Counted from the stretch's first letter, positions 10,849 through 20,336 are shown. The stretch: DNA of 64,000 nucleotides from Candidatus Rhodoferax randersensis (GCA_016718155.1 JADKEH010000010.1:1-64000), one strand, 5' to 3'. The notes: a model not told the origin generated them from the letters alone. Made by a program: numbers and translations.

Positions 10849-11703
10849 TCATCGAACGGTATCCATAAAGGAAAAATCAACGCTTCCATCGGGTTCAACG
10901 TTGTAAAACACCTGGGCATTGCAACCGGATGGCCCCCAATCCGGTATGTTGAACAGGCACCGCATGCAAACGTCATCAGACGAATAGTGAATAGGGTAGA
11001 AGGTCCCAAACATATGAATGCTGTCCACAAAAGTAGCCGTCTCTCTAAACCTCGTGAGCAAGTGCAGAAGTTCTGGCGACATCTTGTCATGCAGGGCACT
11101 GCAATACATCTCGACATGGCCGTCTTGGCACTGCAACCCGGTAGACCGAAGGCCAACTATTTGAAGGACTCCATCGCCCAGCGGGTCCGATGACCAATGC
11201 AACGGCAGCGAAGCCAATGGCCCATCCGGCAACTCGACCGGAAAGACCGTAACAGCCTCAGCAACAACCGCGCTACGCGGAACGACAATGACTTCACCTT
11301 CAAACTCATCACCGCGATACCACAGTTGCAACAAGCCATCGCCCAGTGGCAGTGCCATCAACGCCGAAATTGCCCGAAGGTCAATTTGAACAATCGGATA
11401 GAGCAATGCAGATTCAGAAGTTGGAGCCGGAAACTCTGTAGACGTGAAAAATGGCCCAGAAAGCATGCTGGCCGTGCGGCCTATTTCGCTCGGGAGTTGG
11501 CGCTCAAGAACGAGGTCAAACGATTCAGCACTCAGTTCAATGGTTTTGAGGAGATGAGTTGCATTCCAGTTGTCATTCTTCTCCAACAAGACTTCGGGAA
11601 ACTCTGCTTTGATCTGCTGAATGATCTCTGACCGCAAGGCACCAGCCTCTTGCACTTGCCGCGTGATTTCAGGTGTCCGGGCGATTTTCATGCCGTGGTC
11701 CAT
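10849..11703 (-). CDS. Hypothetical protein, possibly DUF1963/YwqG-like
   Basis: Intact frame of 284 residues inserted between a DUF1016 nuclease gene and pglZ. An N-terminal helical region (residues 1-60) is followed by beta-rich sequence with PIVQIDLRAISAL, LPLGDGLLQLWYRGD and LPLHWSSDPLGDGVLQIVGL. This resembles the repeated 'DGxLQ(L/I)' strands of DUF1963/YwqG-type proteins; the assignment is from pattern memory and tentative. Cys residues cluster near the end (CMRCLFN). No membrane segment or signal peptide. The start could be the ATG at 11703 or the one at 11691 (MKIARTPEI). The function is unknown. Its position inside a BREX locus suggests a defence-island passenger. Confidence 0.6.
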   Translation of the reverse strand: MDHGMKIARTPEITRQVQEAGALRSEIIQQIKAEFPEVLLEKNDNWNATHLLKTIELSAESFDLVLERQLPSEIGRTASMLSGPFFTSTEFPAPTSESALLYPIVQIDLRAISALMALPLGDGLLQLWYRGDEFEGEVIVVPRSAVVAEAVTVFPVELPDGPLASLPLHWSSDPLGDGVLQIVGLRSTGLQCQDGHVEMYCSALHDKMSPELLHLLTRFRETATFVDSIHMFGTFYPIHYSSDDVCMRCLFNIPDWGPSGCNAQVFYNVEPDGSVDFSFMDTVR

Positions 11704-11797
11704 TTGCTTCTGATTGGAAAGTGAAGTCGGCGCAATGCCATCGGTGATCAGACTGCATAGGTCAAAAGCAGGCCGTCAGCCTGCTTTGAAATCTTGA

Positions 11798-12874
11798 TCA
11801 TTGACTGCCACCGTTGCTATTGCCGTCTTCCACTTCTTGCAACTGCTGCAAATCATTCTCAATTTCCTCTACTGTTGGCAGCGCACCCTTCAGGTTGTCG
11901 GGCAAGGTTTCCACCAGGGTGTATTCGCTCACGCCCATTGGTTTGTTCATGTCGCGCAGGGCAAACTCCACCTCGATGTTGTTTTTGTCGCGGCACAGCA
12001 GCAGGCCGATGGTGGGCTGGTCGTCCTCGCGTTTGAGCAGGCTGTCCACTGCCGACAAGTAGAAATTGAGCTTGCCGGCGTATTCCGGGATGAATTTGCG
12101 GTTCTTGAGCTCCACCACCACATAGCATTTCAGCGTGACGTGGTAGAACAACAGGTCAATGTAGTAATCGTTGCCCGCCATTTCCAGGTGGTACTGTCGG
12201 CCAATGAAGGCAAAGCCTTTGCCCAGCTCCAGCAAAAACTGGGTGATGTGCTGCGTGAGTTGGCGCTCCACATCCAGCTCGTTGTACGGCGCCGTCATGG
12301 CCATGAAGTCGAAGGTGTACGGGTCTTTGAGGGTTTGCTGGGCCAGGTCAGACTGCGGTAACGGCAGGGTGCGGGAAAAATTGGTCACCGCCTTGCCCGC
12401 GCGGGCATACAGGTTGGACTTAAGCTGCAGCGCCAACACATCGCGGCTCCAGCTTTGCTCCAGGGTTTGCTCGATATAAAAATGGGCTTCCGCAACGCTA
12501 CCGCACTTGGTAAAAATCTGGATGTTGTGGCCCCAGGGCAATTGGTCAACAGACTGTTGACCAATTGGCGCGTCAGCGCTGTAGAACTGAAAAAAACGCA
12601 GGCAATACTTCAAGTTGGAGGCCGACAAACCCTTGATGTCAGGAAAGGCTTTGTGCAAGTCGGCCGACAGTTGCGCAATCAGCTTGTCACCCCATTGGCT
12701 TTGGGCCTGCTTCTGGGAAATCATCGCACCCAGATCCCAGTAAAACAGAATTAATTCACGACTGGCCGCCAGCGCCATGCGCAGGCGCACGGAGACGATG
12801 CGCTGCTTGATGGTGCCAAGCCACGCTTGGTATTCAGCCAGTGCACTGGGCTGGAGAGTCAGGTGTTGTGTCAT
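11798..12874 (-). CDS. DUF1016/YhcG-family PDDEXK nuclease-like protein
   Basis: A 358-residue protein of the DUF1016 family, proteins with an N-terminal helical DNA-binding-like domain and a C-terminal restriction-endonuclease-like fold, common in defence islands. Start chosen at MTQHLTLQPSALAEY (12874). Family landmarks are GLSASNLKYCLRFFQFY and LPWGHNIQIFTK in the N-terminal half and the nuclease core YYIDLLFYH...CYVVVELKNRKFIPEYAGKLNFYL. There the Asp of YID and the Glu-x-Lys of ELK match the PDDEXK pattern. The end is Glu/Gln/Asn-rich. It is intact and transcribed with the BREX genes, between a small hypothetical gene and the DUF1963-like gene. Roles reported for relatives vary, so only a putative nuclease role is inferred. 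Confidence 0.85.
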   Translation of the reverse strand: MTQHLTLQPSALAEYQAWLGTIKQRIVSVRLRMALAASRELILFYWDLGAMISQKQAQSQWGDKLIAQLSADLHKAFPDIKGLSASNLKYCLRFFQFYSADAPIGQQSVDQLPWGHNIQIFTKCGSVAEAHFYIEQTLEQSWSRDVLALQLKSNLYARAGKAVTNFSRTLPLPQSDLAQQTLKDPYTFDFMAMTAPYNELDVERQLTQHITQFLLELGKGFAFIGRQYHLEMAGNDYYIDLLFYHVTLKCYVVVELKNRKFIPEYAGKLNFYLSAVDSLLKREDDQPTIGLLLCRDKNNIEVEFALRDMNKPMGVSEYTLVETLPDNLKGALPTVEEIENDLQQLQEVEDGNSNGGSQ

Positions 12875-12934
12875 GCGTTTAGTGTGTGGGCGCAACGTTG
12901 ATGAACTGAACCAAAGCCTTAAGCGTCTGAAATT

Positions 12935-13252
12935 TCAAACAACCAAAAAGGCTGTAATGACCATGTGCGGCCACATCACGAAGACGCTCAAAAGTGACTT
13001 CATGCCCTTTTCAGGGTTGTAGAAGACCAGGAATTCGTCAGCAACATCCTTATATTGAGCCTCCAAAGGCTGAAGATCAGCTAGTTTGTCAATTTTTCTT
13101 GCCGTCAACCCAATCGAAGATTCCACCGCCTTCGAGTCAAAGTTTCCCGCCTTTGTTTTCAACCTTCCGGTCTCAAAGGGCAACAAGACCGAGTCGTACA
13201 AAAAGACCCGCCATGATGGAGGCACGCTCTGGGGATCAAGTTTCTTACTCAT
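12935..13252 (-). CDS. Small hypothetical protein
   Basis: A 105-residue frame starting MSKKLDPQSVPPSWRVFLYDSV (ATG at 13252). The N-terminal half is Lys/Arg-rich and polar. The middle (SSIGLTARKIDKLADLQPL) looks helical. The C-terminus is hydrophobic (MKSLLSVFVMWPHMVITAFLVV), possibly one membrane segment or an artefact of a late frameshift. No recognised family. It lies in the BREX inserted block on the same strand as its neighbours, 60 bases from the DUF1016 start. The 273 bases upstream (13253-13525) contain no gene. Coding status is only moderately supported. Confidence 0.4.
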   Translation of the reverse strand: MSKKLDPQSVPPSWRVFLYDSVLLPFETGRLKTKAGNFDSKAVESSIGLTARKIDKLADLQPLEAQYKDVADEFLVFYNPEKGMKSLLSVFVMWPHMVITAFLVV

Positions 13253-13525
13253 CCGCCGCCCCACCCGTCCCTATCGACTTTTCTGGCGAAACGCGAACCT
13301 GGTGTTCCGTATCCTTCACAAACACTGCAACACTGAATTTGAGTCATAGTATTTGGAGGCAACGTTTCTGCGGATCGCGTAGTACGGGTCGGTTGCCAGG
13401 CGTGTAGGTGTGTCAGCGGATAGCTGGCCAATCTGCCAGTCGGCAGTATGTGGGAAATATTGGCATTGCCTCTCCCTCAATTGTTATGGCTTTCAAACTC
13501 TTCATGCCGAATGACCGAAGGACTT

Positions 13526-14965
13526 TCATGTTCTAAAGAACCCAGTCTTGCCCCTGGGTGTGAGTCCGACACCATTGGTAGATTTAGTCAGAAGAAAATT
13601 GCCCAGCCTCACCGTAACCAAGAGCGCGAAGAGCCTTGTTTGTTCGATTATTTCGGGAGGGTAATCGTCAGGTCTAGCCCAGCCGACTGCCTCTCCCAAT
13701 GTACTTTGCCCAAGGCGAGGAAACGTCCATTGTTCATCCTTGGTGATTGTCCAGAGGCGTTCCGTCATGTTGGGTGGCGAGGCTCCCCAGATCAAGAACA
13801 ACCACATCTCACGTAACGACTTCTTTCCCGTACGATCCAGACTCCATAACCACTCTGCCAGTCGATTGGACCGTTGCTCTAGTGTTTCGTGGTGGTCTTG
13901 CGGAAGCCCGAAAAACTTGTTCTTGACCTGCCGCGCGTGCATCTTGAAGGCATTGACACCCATCATCGCTTCTTTGAACTCTTCCAAAGTCCAGACGGCA
14001 ATGCGATCCTTGGCAAATAGTTCTCGCATTCCGATGGCGGTCGTTGCAATAAAGAAATCTTCACCATGTGGGGCGGTATCCAAAGATGCCCACCAATTTG
14101 CAGCCTCTCGCAACGCGCCAAGCTTGTCAGCCCTATTTCTCTCAAAAAACCTGTTCACCCGCTCCTGGCTACGGGAGGAATCATCACTATCCTCTTTCAA
14201 TCTCACACGCACGTAGTAGTACGCATGGAGGAACTGGTCAAAATGAACCGTTTGATTTGCATCGGCAGCGACCCACTTCGGTCGTAGGTTCATCGCCATG
14301 AACTCCTTTCGCAATCCCCGCAACAACTGCAAAGTGTTCTCCCATTCCACGGCGAATAGACTGAGCTTGCTACTCGCGTTTGGAGCAGTCAATCCGCCGA
14401 ACTCGGGGAACGTCTTAGTTGCATCGTCAAATTGGTCCTTTAGCTTTTTGCGGGCGCCATCGGCGGCGCTTGCCGTTGATTGAAGTTTCTTTAGAGCTTT
14501 AACCAAATCAGAATCCAATGGCTTGGAAATTTGGCGAATTCTGTCAAACAACAACTCCAATTGGACTTGCAATGGCGTTCCCGAAATTTCCTCTTCGTCG
14601 TAAAAAACTCCGCATTCGACATTGGCCGACCACGCATACGACGTCAAGTTGGCAGAACCAATATAGGCACCATACCCATGCCACCAGATCACCTTGGGGT
14701 GGTAATGCCCTTTGACCAAGTGACAGCTGGCAGCAAACGGGCCCGCTGCCAGTAGCTTCTCCATTACAGCGATTGCTACTGCTTGGTCTTCGTCCAACAG
14801 TCCATAGAACTCCAAATGCCGCTTGTTCTGCAGGCAATGGTCAAAAAACGGGGAGTTGCCCGTGGCATAGGCCACAGCTGCTGTCACGCGTTCGCATGTC
14901 TCCGGAGCACCATTCATGAGGTCGAGCAGCCACACTCCATTAATCTCGCCCATTACCATTTTCAT
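13526..14965 (-). CDS. Phospholipase D-like family protein
   Basis: A 479-residue protein with one clear PLD-type catalytic signature, H89-x-K91 (GHYHPKVIWW), followed by GSANLT at about 103-108. It starts MKMVMGEINGVWLLDL at 14965 behind an AAGGGAG ribosome site. PLD-superfamily enzymes need two HKD half-sites, usually from a second copy or a dimer. Only one is seen here, so dimerisation is expected, as in nuclease-type members. The rest is helical and Trp-rich (DRTGKKSLREMWLFLIWGASPP). There is no signal peptide or membrane segment. Only 53 bases separate it from the upstream cyclase-like remnant, suggesting the two once formed a unit. Likely a nuclease or phospholipase effector; the substrate is unknown. 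Confidence 0.7.
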   Translation of the reverse strand: MKMVMGEINGVWLLDLMNGAPETCERVTAAVAYATGNSPFFDHCLQNKRHLEFYGLLDEDQAVAIAVMEKLLAAGPFAASCHLVKGHYHPKVIWWHGYGAYIGSANLTSYAWSANVECGVFYDEEEISGTPLQVQLELLFDRIRQISKPLDSDLVKALKKLQSTASAADGARKKLKDQFDDATKTFPEFGGLTAPNASSKLSLFAVEWENTLQLLRGLRKEFMAMNLRPKWVAADANQTVHFDQFLHAYYYVRVRLKEDSDDSSRSQERVNRFFERNRADKLGALREAANWWASLDTAPHGEDFFIATTAIGMRELFAKDRIAVWTLEEFKEAMMGVNAFKMHARQVKNKFFGLPQDHHETLEQRSNRLAEWLWSLDRTGKKSLREMWLFLIWGASPPNMTERLWTITKDEQWTFPRLGQSTLGEAVGWARPDDYPPEIIEQTRLFALLVTVRLGNFLLTKSTNGVGLTPRGKTGFFRT

Positions 14966-15018
14966 CTTTATGAACTCCCTTTAATTCGCCTTGCCGGCAG
15001 CGAGAACTTCGGCTTTAT

Positions 15019-15636
15019 CTATCGAAATGGGATGACCTGAGTGATATGGCCATCTTCGTCTTCAGGTACTCGGTGTGGCCCCAAAAACCGAAAACCGGAC
15101 CTTTCAAGCCCATCTGCCACTGAGTTAAATTTTTGCCTTAGCCAAGAGTGCTTCATTCGAAGGCTCGGCTGGCGTTTGGAGGACAGCGCCTTGATCACGT
15201 CTCGTAGGCTGATGAGGTACTCGCTCAGATCCCCCATTCGTCGGAGAAATCTTCCGGGTGCACGTTGAAGTAGTCCACAAAAGAGGCCGTCTAAGTCTTG
15301 GGCGACGAGACTGGCTGCATCTCGGACGGTCGAATTGCTCGATTTAGCAATCTGAGAGGTGGTGATGCCTGCCGCTGAGAGCAATTCGCGGTCAACGATC
15401 ACACGTGGATACATCGCCACCTTCTCTAGCTCCGCAGCCTCGTTGAGAGCTGGACCGAACACAAAGTCACTGTCGTGATGGAGAAGTCCTTTTGTGATGG
15501 CTCCGCGGATCAGTAATCCACGTTGTACCAATTCGAGTTGAAGATGAAGCACGTCGTATAGCATGTCCGCCATGCCACCCGACTCACCAACCCGGTAAGA
15601 AACCACAACGGAATCCGAGAACTGCGTGACGACCCT
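15019..15636 (-). pseudogene. Class III nucleotide-cyclase-like domain, N-terminus lost, fused in frame to the pglX end
   Basis: About 205 residues continue directly from the pglX C-terminus with no stop. The features resemble the core of class III cyclases: QFSDSVVVSYRV (hairpin with a metal-type Asp), LLIRGAITKGLLHHDSDFVFGPALNEAAELEKVAMYPRVIVD (the 'RGxxxxG...GPAxNEAxxLE' block), then a helical tail ending at 15019. The segment that would carry the first metal-binding Asp is missing, apparently deleted at the junction near 15636. Such cyclase-like proteins occur in phage-defence signalling (Pycsar-type enzymes); that link is inference. As it stands the domain cannot be a complete cyclase. 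The PLD-family gene follows 53 bases downstream. Confidence 0.55.
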
Positions 15637-18600
15637 AAACTTGCCATAGTTCACCTTCACCCCATCATCCAGATCCAGGGTGATGCGCATGTCGGCGTAG
15701 TGGCGGAGTTGTTCGTCGTAGGCCAGTAGCTCTACGTGCTTTTTCTTGAGCTTTTCCACTTCCTTGGCCAGCTTGTTGCGGGCGGCGGTGCTGCTGGCGG
15801 CTGCGGCGTCTTTTTGCAGCATCTCGATGCGGCTTTGGATTTTGCCGGTGAGGGGCACGACGTATTCGGCGCGCAGTCGGGCGAGTGTGCCTTCGTGGTA
15901 GCGGTGCAGATAGACCAGGGTCTGGAAGGCACCTTGCTTGCCGCTGCTGAAGAGCCAGTAGATGGGGCGCTTCTTGTAGGTTTGCAGGTGGTCTTTGAAG
16001 AACTTGTCGGCGACATAGCGGCGGATGGTCTCGTCCGGGGTCTCAGAGCCCTTGGTGCCCAGGCTCTCGGCCAGCCAGGCCATGTTTTCTTCCAGGGTAT
16101 CTGGCCCCCAGACCGCGCGCAGGAATTCGCGGATGCGGCTGCAGGCGTCGTCGGCAAACCAGAGTTCGTCGGTAATGGGGACGATGCCGTCGGCGTCTGC
16201 GGGGAATTTGATGTAGCGGCCAGGCTCGAAGCCGACGTTGCCCGCGTGGGCATAGATCAGGCCGGGCTCGTCGAGGCTGTAGCGGCCCATCATGCAGCCG
16301 ATGGCGTAGGAGATCAGGCGCTGGCAGTCTTTTTCGCGGTCGGCGCGGGCCAAGGTGATTTGCGATCTGATTTGATCAAAGCATTGTCCTTTCACCCACA
16401 TTTCCCAGGAATCACGCAATTTACTCAACTTAGAACAATTGGCGGTGAGATAAAACTCAGAAAAATCTCTAGAGACCTCAAAATAATCCCAATCTTTTTG
16501 GAAATGCAATCCTCACTCGCCTCTTAAGCATCAGATTTTCTATCGAACTTTACAAGGATTGGTACTTTTAAAATCACCAACCTGAAAGTTTAAAGTAGGA
16601 TTCAAAAACCGCAATAAATGGCAGAGCTAATTTTGAGAACAAAAGCGCAGAAAAATTCTTCCTTAATTCATTACCGTGGAAAAATGCCTGGTCCGTTGCA
16701 GTCAAATATCGCTCCAGTGAAAATCTCACGCAAAATAACTCTGAACTAATCCGTGACCATGTAACTGATTTTCTAAAATAAAAATCTAGCTTGGTGGTCG
16801 GGACATCTGTCGGCCAGATTTCATCAACAAGTTTGAGCGAAGATCAATACCATCAAACTCGCAGTTCACAAAATACTCATTGTTCCCGTACCACTTTCGG
16901 AAATCACCACCCTTTGTTGTACGGAAACCACTTATTCTTCCCGCTGAAAATTAGTTCCATTTTGTTAAAGTCAACCTCATTCCACCGTCTAACAACATCA
17001 ATTGATGCCGTTTTTGCGCCCTTTAACGGCTCGGGCCTCAGGAAGTGACACAAGGAAAAAATTTTATAGCACCACTCTGACACCCAATAAAAGATCGGGC
17101 TACCCGGAATTTTCTTAAAATCATCAGGTTTTGGACAGCTGATTCCAAACGACTTTGCGATTGTTAATTGCCGCCAATGCTCTCTTGGCTGACCTTTCTT
17201 GACCCTTTATCATCCTAACAGGAAACTGGTTTAAATCTACTCAGCCGTTGCATCTGGAAGGGTTTTAAACAAATGCGGTGGTCTGAAACTTGGCACAAAG
17301 TGCTCAATGCACTGTCCAAATGAGCAATCGACTTGAATCGTTCGCTGAGCCAATCAATTTCACCCGAATTGCTTCATAAGATGACAAAAACATCCAACTC
17401 TGCATGGTCACCATGCTGTTTAAGCCGACGGTTTTGCACCACTCAAAACCACGTTCAATAAACATCGCAAACAAATCCGACTTACTGTCCGGGAAATTGG
17501 TCTTTGCAAAGTCTTTAACGGCCGGATTCATCCCCTTGCCACCCATATACGGCGGATTCGCCACCACCGCATCAAACTGCATCGCCAGCACCTGCGCCTG
17601 CTGCACCAGCGGCAGCAAATCATCCGCAGCCGCACTGGCATACATATCCCCACTCTGCTTGACCAAGGCCAGCACCTCCGGCAACACCGCCAGATGCGTC
17701 TTGAGCGCATAGGGAATCTGGATCAGCGAGCCAAAGGTTTTGGCGTGCTCAAAGGTTTCCACCAGCGCGGTGATGGTGGCGCGCTGCACCTTGAACGGGG
17801 CCAGGTGGGTGGCAAGCTCGTCCACGCTCAGGCCTTTGCTCTCTTGCAGGCTCAGCACATTGAGCTTGGGCGGCTGCAGGTTGCCGGCATCGTCCGTGGC
17901 GGTGAACAGGCGGCGGTCGTCGGCGCGGGCTTTCATCAGCAGGGCAAAACCGGCCATTTGGGCGGCGCGGTCGTCAATGTCCAGGCCGTAGAGGTTCTTT
18001 TCCAGAATCAGGCGCGGGATGGCTCTGGGCTGGTAGCCGCGCTCCAGGTAGATGGCCTTGAGCACGTCATAGGCCACCACCAGAATGTGGCCGCTGCCAC
18101 AGGCCGGGTCCAGCACGGTGATGGATTCGGGGTTGAGGGTGTCGCCGTCTTCCCGCACGCGGGTCTGGATGAGGGCATCGAGCTGGGCTTGCACCTCGGG
18201 CGTTTGCTCGGCGGGGGTGATGTAGTACGGCCACTCTTTGGCCAGGGTGCTTTGCGGGTTGGCCATGAGCCACAGGCGGCCCACGCTGTTTTGCACCAGG
18301 TATTGCACGATCCAGTTGGGCGTGAAGAGCTGGGTGGCGGCGGGGATGTCTTCGCTTTTGACGACCTTGCCAATGACCTGGTCCTTCTTCTCGCTGATGT
18401 AGAACTGGTACAGCCAGCCGATGATTTCGACCTCGGCCCAGTCTTCTTCGGGGATCTCTGCCACCAGCTTGGCAATGACGGAGTCGCTGCGCAGCAGGTT
18501 GTCGGGCAGCAGCAGCTCGGAGTCGTCGTCAATGCGCTCAAACAGGAAGGGCATGGCGCGGGACAAGGCGTTGCACTGGGCCACCAGCAGCATGCGGTAC

Positions 18601-19055
18601 AGCTCGCCATCGCGGTTGCCTGCGAGTTTGAGTTCGGTGACTTTGGCGGCGTTCAGGCCAGGGAGTTCGTTGGTCAGGTCTGTGGCGTGGGTGAGGATGT
18701 CTGGCAGCCCACCCGAGGTGCTGGACAGCGCCCGGTGGCCGTGGCCCAGGTAGTCGTGCAGCTCCATGTAGCGCAGCGCGGCAAAGCGGTTGAACCAGGT
18801 GTAGGCCACGGCTTCCATGGTGTGGGCAAAGCCGTCTTTGCGGATGCGCTCGATCAGCTGGTCGCGCTGGCCGCTGACCTTGGCGGGCCAGGCTTGGCCT
18901 GCGATGACGGTGACGTCGCCCTGGGTTTGGGCGGGGGCTACTTCCAGCGTGCCAGCCGTGTCGGACAGGCCCAGCAGGTTGGCGCGGGCGGTGACTGCGG
19001 CGATGAAGTCTTTGCGGGCCTGGGGGGCGTAGGACTTGAGGTTGGCTTTGTTCAT
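15637..19055 (-). pseudogene. pglX: PglX, BREX adenine-specific DNA methyltransferase, frameshifted in the central region
   Basis: BREX methyltransferase that marks host DNA with N6-methyladenine. The first 570 residues are clean: start MNKANLKSYAPQARKDF (19055), SAM motif DPACGSGH at 316-323, catalytic NPPY at 500-503, SMVTMQSWMFLSSYEA. After about 17330 the frame breaks. Family fragments remain readable in changing frames: QTTAFV, AKSFGISCPKPDDFKKIPGSPIFYWVSEW (about 17100-17150), KWFPYNKG/GDFRKWYGNNEY (about 16880-16920), FYFRKSVTWSRISS (about 16780), then an intact C-terminal block from about 16509 (WDYFEVSRDFSEF to DLDDGVKVNYGKF). Total span fits a roughly 1140-residue enzyme. The broken part is the target-recognition region, and it is markedly more AT-rich than either end. 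The normal last residues after YGKF are replaced by the cyclase-like sequence. Confidence 0.9.
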
Positions 19056-19146
19056 GGGTGTGACAGCGTGGAAATCTTATTGGTCAAATCGGGCTCTAGC
19101 CCTCGAATACATTGCGTGAGTAGCTATCAAATTAGGAGTAAGTTCA
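19027..19146. repeat. Imperfect direct repeat, copy 1 (covers the pglX start)
   Basis: About 120 bp matching 20211-20330. Shared landmarks are GTTGGCT.TGTTCATGGGTG, TGTGAC.GCGTGG, ATCGGGCTCTA.CCCTCGAATA, ATTG.GT and AAATTAGGAG. This copy contains the first codons of pglX and its upstream region. It borders the LRR-like gene on its 3' side. Confidence 0.85.
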
Positions 19147-19153
19147 CACGCAT

Positions 19154-20167
19154 TCAGGATCGAGTTTCTTTGGCAACCAGTTTGTTCAGGAATTCAAGAA
19201 TCTGCATATTTGTCGGATCCTGCTTGCCTGGAATATTCAAATCACTACCACTCAAGGTATCCAATGCCTGGTCCAAACACTCTTCCTGCGTACTATTGCC
19301 AACCCCAAAGTAGGCACCATATTTGCCGTCAGAAAAGTCATGGCACACAGCCTCATAGGCGTATGTTTCACCAGTGCCGCCCGTGTAAACAAACTCCAAC
19401 GGCCGCAGCAAGTGAAAGCTAAAGCTATTGAAGTCCGAGTCGTCTTCACGGCCATAGCAAAAGTCTTCATTTCCAAGAAAAAGCCCTTTGAGAGAGGCTA
19501 TCTTCACGCCGTAATTGATGGTCCATAAAACATGTTCGACATCAGTGAACGACATGTTCTTGTAAAGAGTTCCATCACATTTGGAATTGGCTTGCATGCT
19601 TTCGATTTGATCAGTAACTCCAAGTTCGCTTTGCTTGGTTGGATGCATGCCGGAAATTTCCTTTAACTTTTTGCACCCTCTGACATCAATCTTCTTTACA
19701 GAGGGTGCATTCAAAATGGAAAGGCGATCGATGGCACCTGCCTTGCGCAGATCAATACTTTGCAATGACTCTGCACCATCAATTTCAAGCCATCGCAACA
19801 CTTTGCAGTTGACGGTGATCTTTTTGAGCTTAGGTAGATTGCGGCAAATCATCCATTGCAAACTGTGAGACATGGCGTCCCAGGTGTCCTTAGGGCCGTC
19901 CCCACCAATATGCAACTCTTCGAGATTTGGCAAATTGTCAAATACAACATAATCGAACTCAAGTGGAAAATGAATAACTCTTAAGGTTACGTCGTTAGAA
20001 ATACAGACTACCGGCTTTACCAAACTACCGGACTTGGCTGCCTCCTCATAGTCTTTGTCTTCATACCCAAGAGGCTCTCTTTCAAAAACGAGTCCCCGAA
20101 CCTCCAAAACCTCACCAGAATCTGACTTGTCAGTGGCTTTATTTTTTGAAGATTGCGTTGCTTGCAT
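19154..20167 (-). CDS. Leucine-rich-repeat-like protein inserted in the BREX locus
   Basis: A 337-residue intact frame starting MQATQSSKNKATDKSDS (20167) with a good ribosome site (AGGAG). Residues about 70-190 form irregular LRR-like repeats: FDNLPNLEELHIGG, NLPKLKKITVNCKVLRWLEIDGAESLQSIDLRKAG, LSILNAPSVKKIDVRGCKKLKEISGM. The C-terminal half is acidic and aromatic with no recognised domain. There is no signal peptide. It sits between brxC and pglX, where type 1 BREX normally has these genes adjacent, and it is bracketed by the 120 bp direct repeats. Base composition is more AT-rich than brxC. An accessory BREX gene is plausible; the function is unknown. Confidence 0.7.
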   Translation of the reverse strand: MQATQSSKNKATDKSDSGEVLEVRGLVFEREPLGYEDKDYEEAAKSGSLVKPVVCISNDVTLRVIHFPLEFDYVVFDNLPNLEELHIGGDGPKDTWDAMSHSLQWMICRNLPKLKKITVNCKVLRWLEIDGAESLQSIDLRKAGAIDRLSILNAPSVKKIDVRGCKKLKEISGMHPTKQSELGVTDQIESMQANSKCDGTLYKNMSFTDVEHVLWTINYGVKIASLKGLFLGNEDFCYGREDDSDFNSFSFHLLRPLEFVYTGGTGETYAYEAVCHDFSDGKYGAYFGVGNSTQEECLDQALDTLSGSDLNIPGKQDPTNMQILEFLNKLVAKETRS

Positions 20168-20210
20168 TTAATTCTCCTGAGATGAATTTAGGCCGTTGAA
20201 CTCTTACACG

Positions 20211-20330
20211 CGCAGGACTCTACGTTGGCTGTGTTCATGGGTGTGACGGCGTGGGTTTCTATGGCTCGAATCGGGCTCTAACCCTCGAATAAATTGGGTA
20301 AGAAGCTATGAAATTAGGAGAATTTGCACT
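20211..20330. repeat. Imperfect direct repeat, copy 2 (degenerate pglX start)
   Basis: Second copy of the roughly 120 bp repeat at 19027-19146, lying just after the brxC stop (20337 side). On the minus strand it still has an ATG followed by MNTANVESCA, close to the real pglX start MNKANLKSYA, but the frame ends after about 16 codons. It marks the likely original brxC-pglX junction. Confidence 0.85.
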
Positions 20331-20336
20331 GTCCCC

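Noticed and set aside
16791..17048. A small plus-strand gene
   Set aside because: The opposite strand carries recognisable PglX segments (KWFPYNKG, FRKWYGNNEY), so this is a shadow of the broken gene.
17694..19313. A 539-codon plus-strand frame rich in Gly/Val/Gln
   Set aside because: Antisense shadow of pglX; no domain and repetitive composition.
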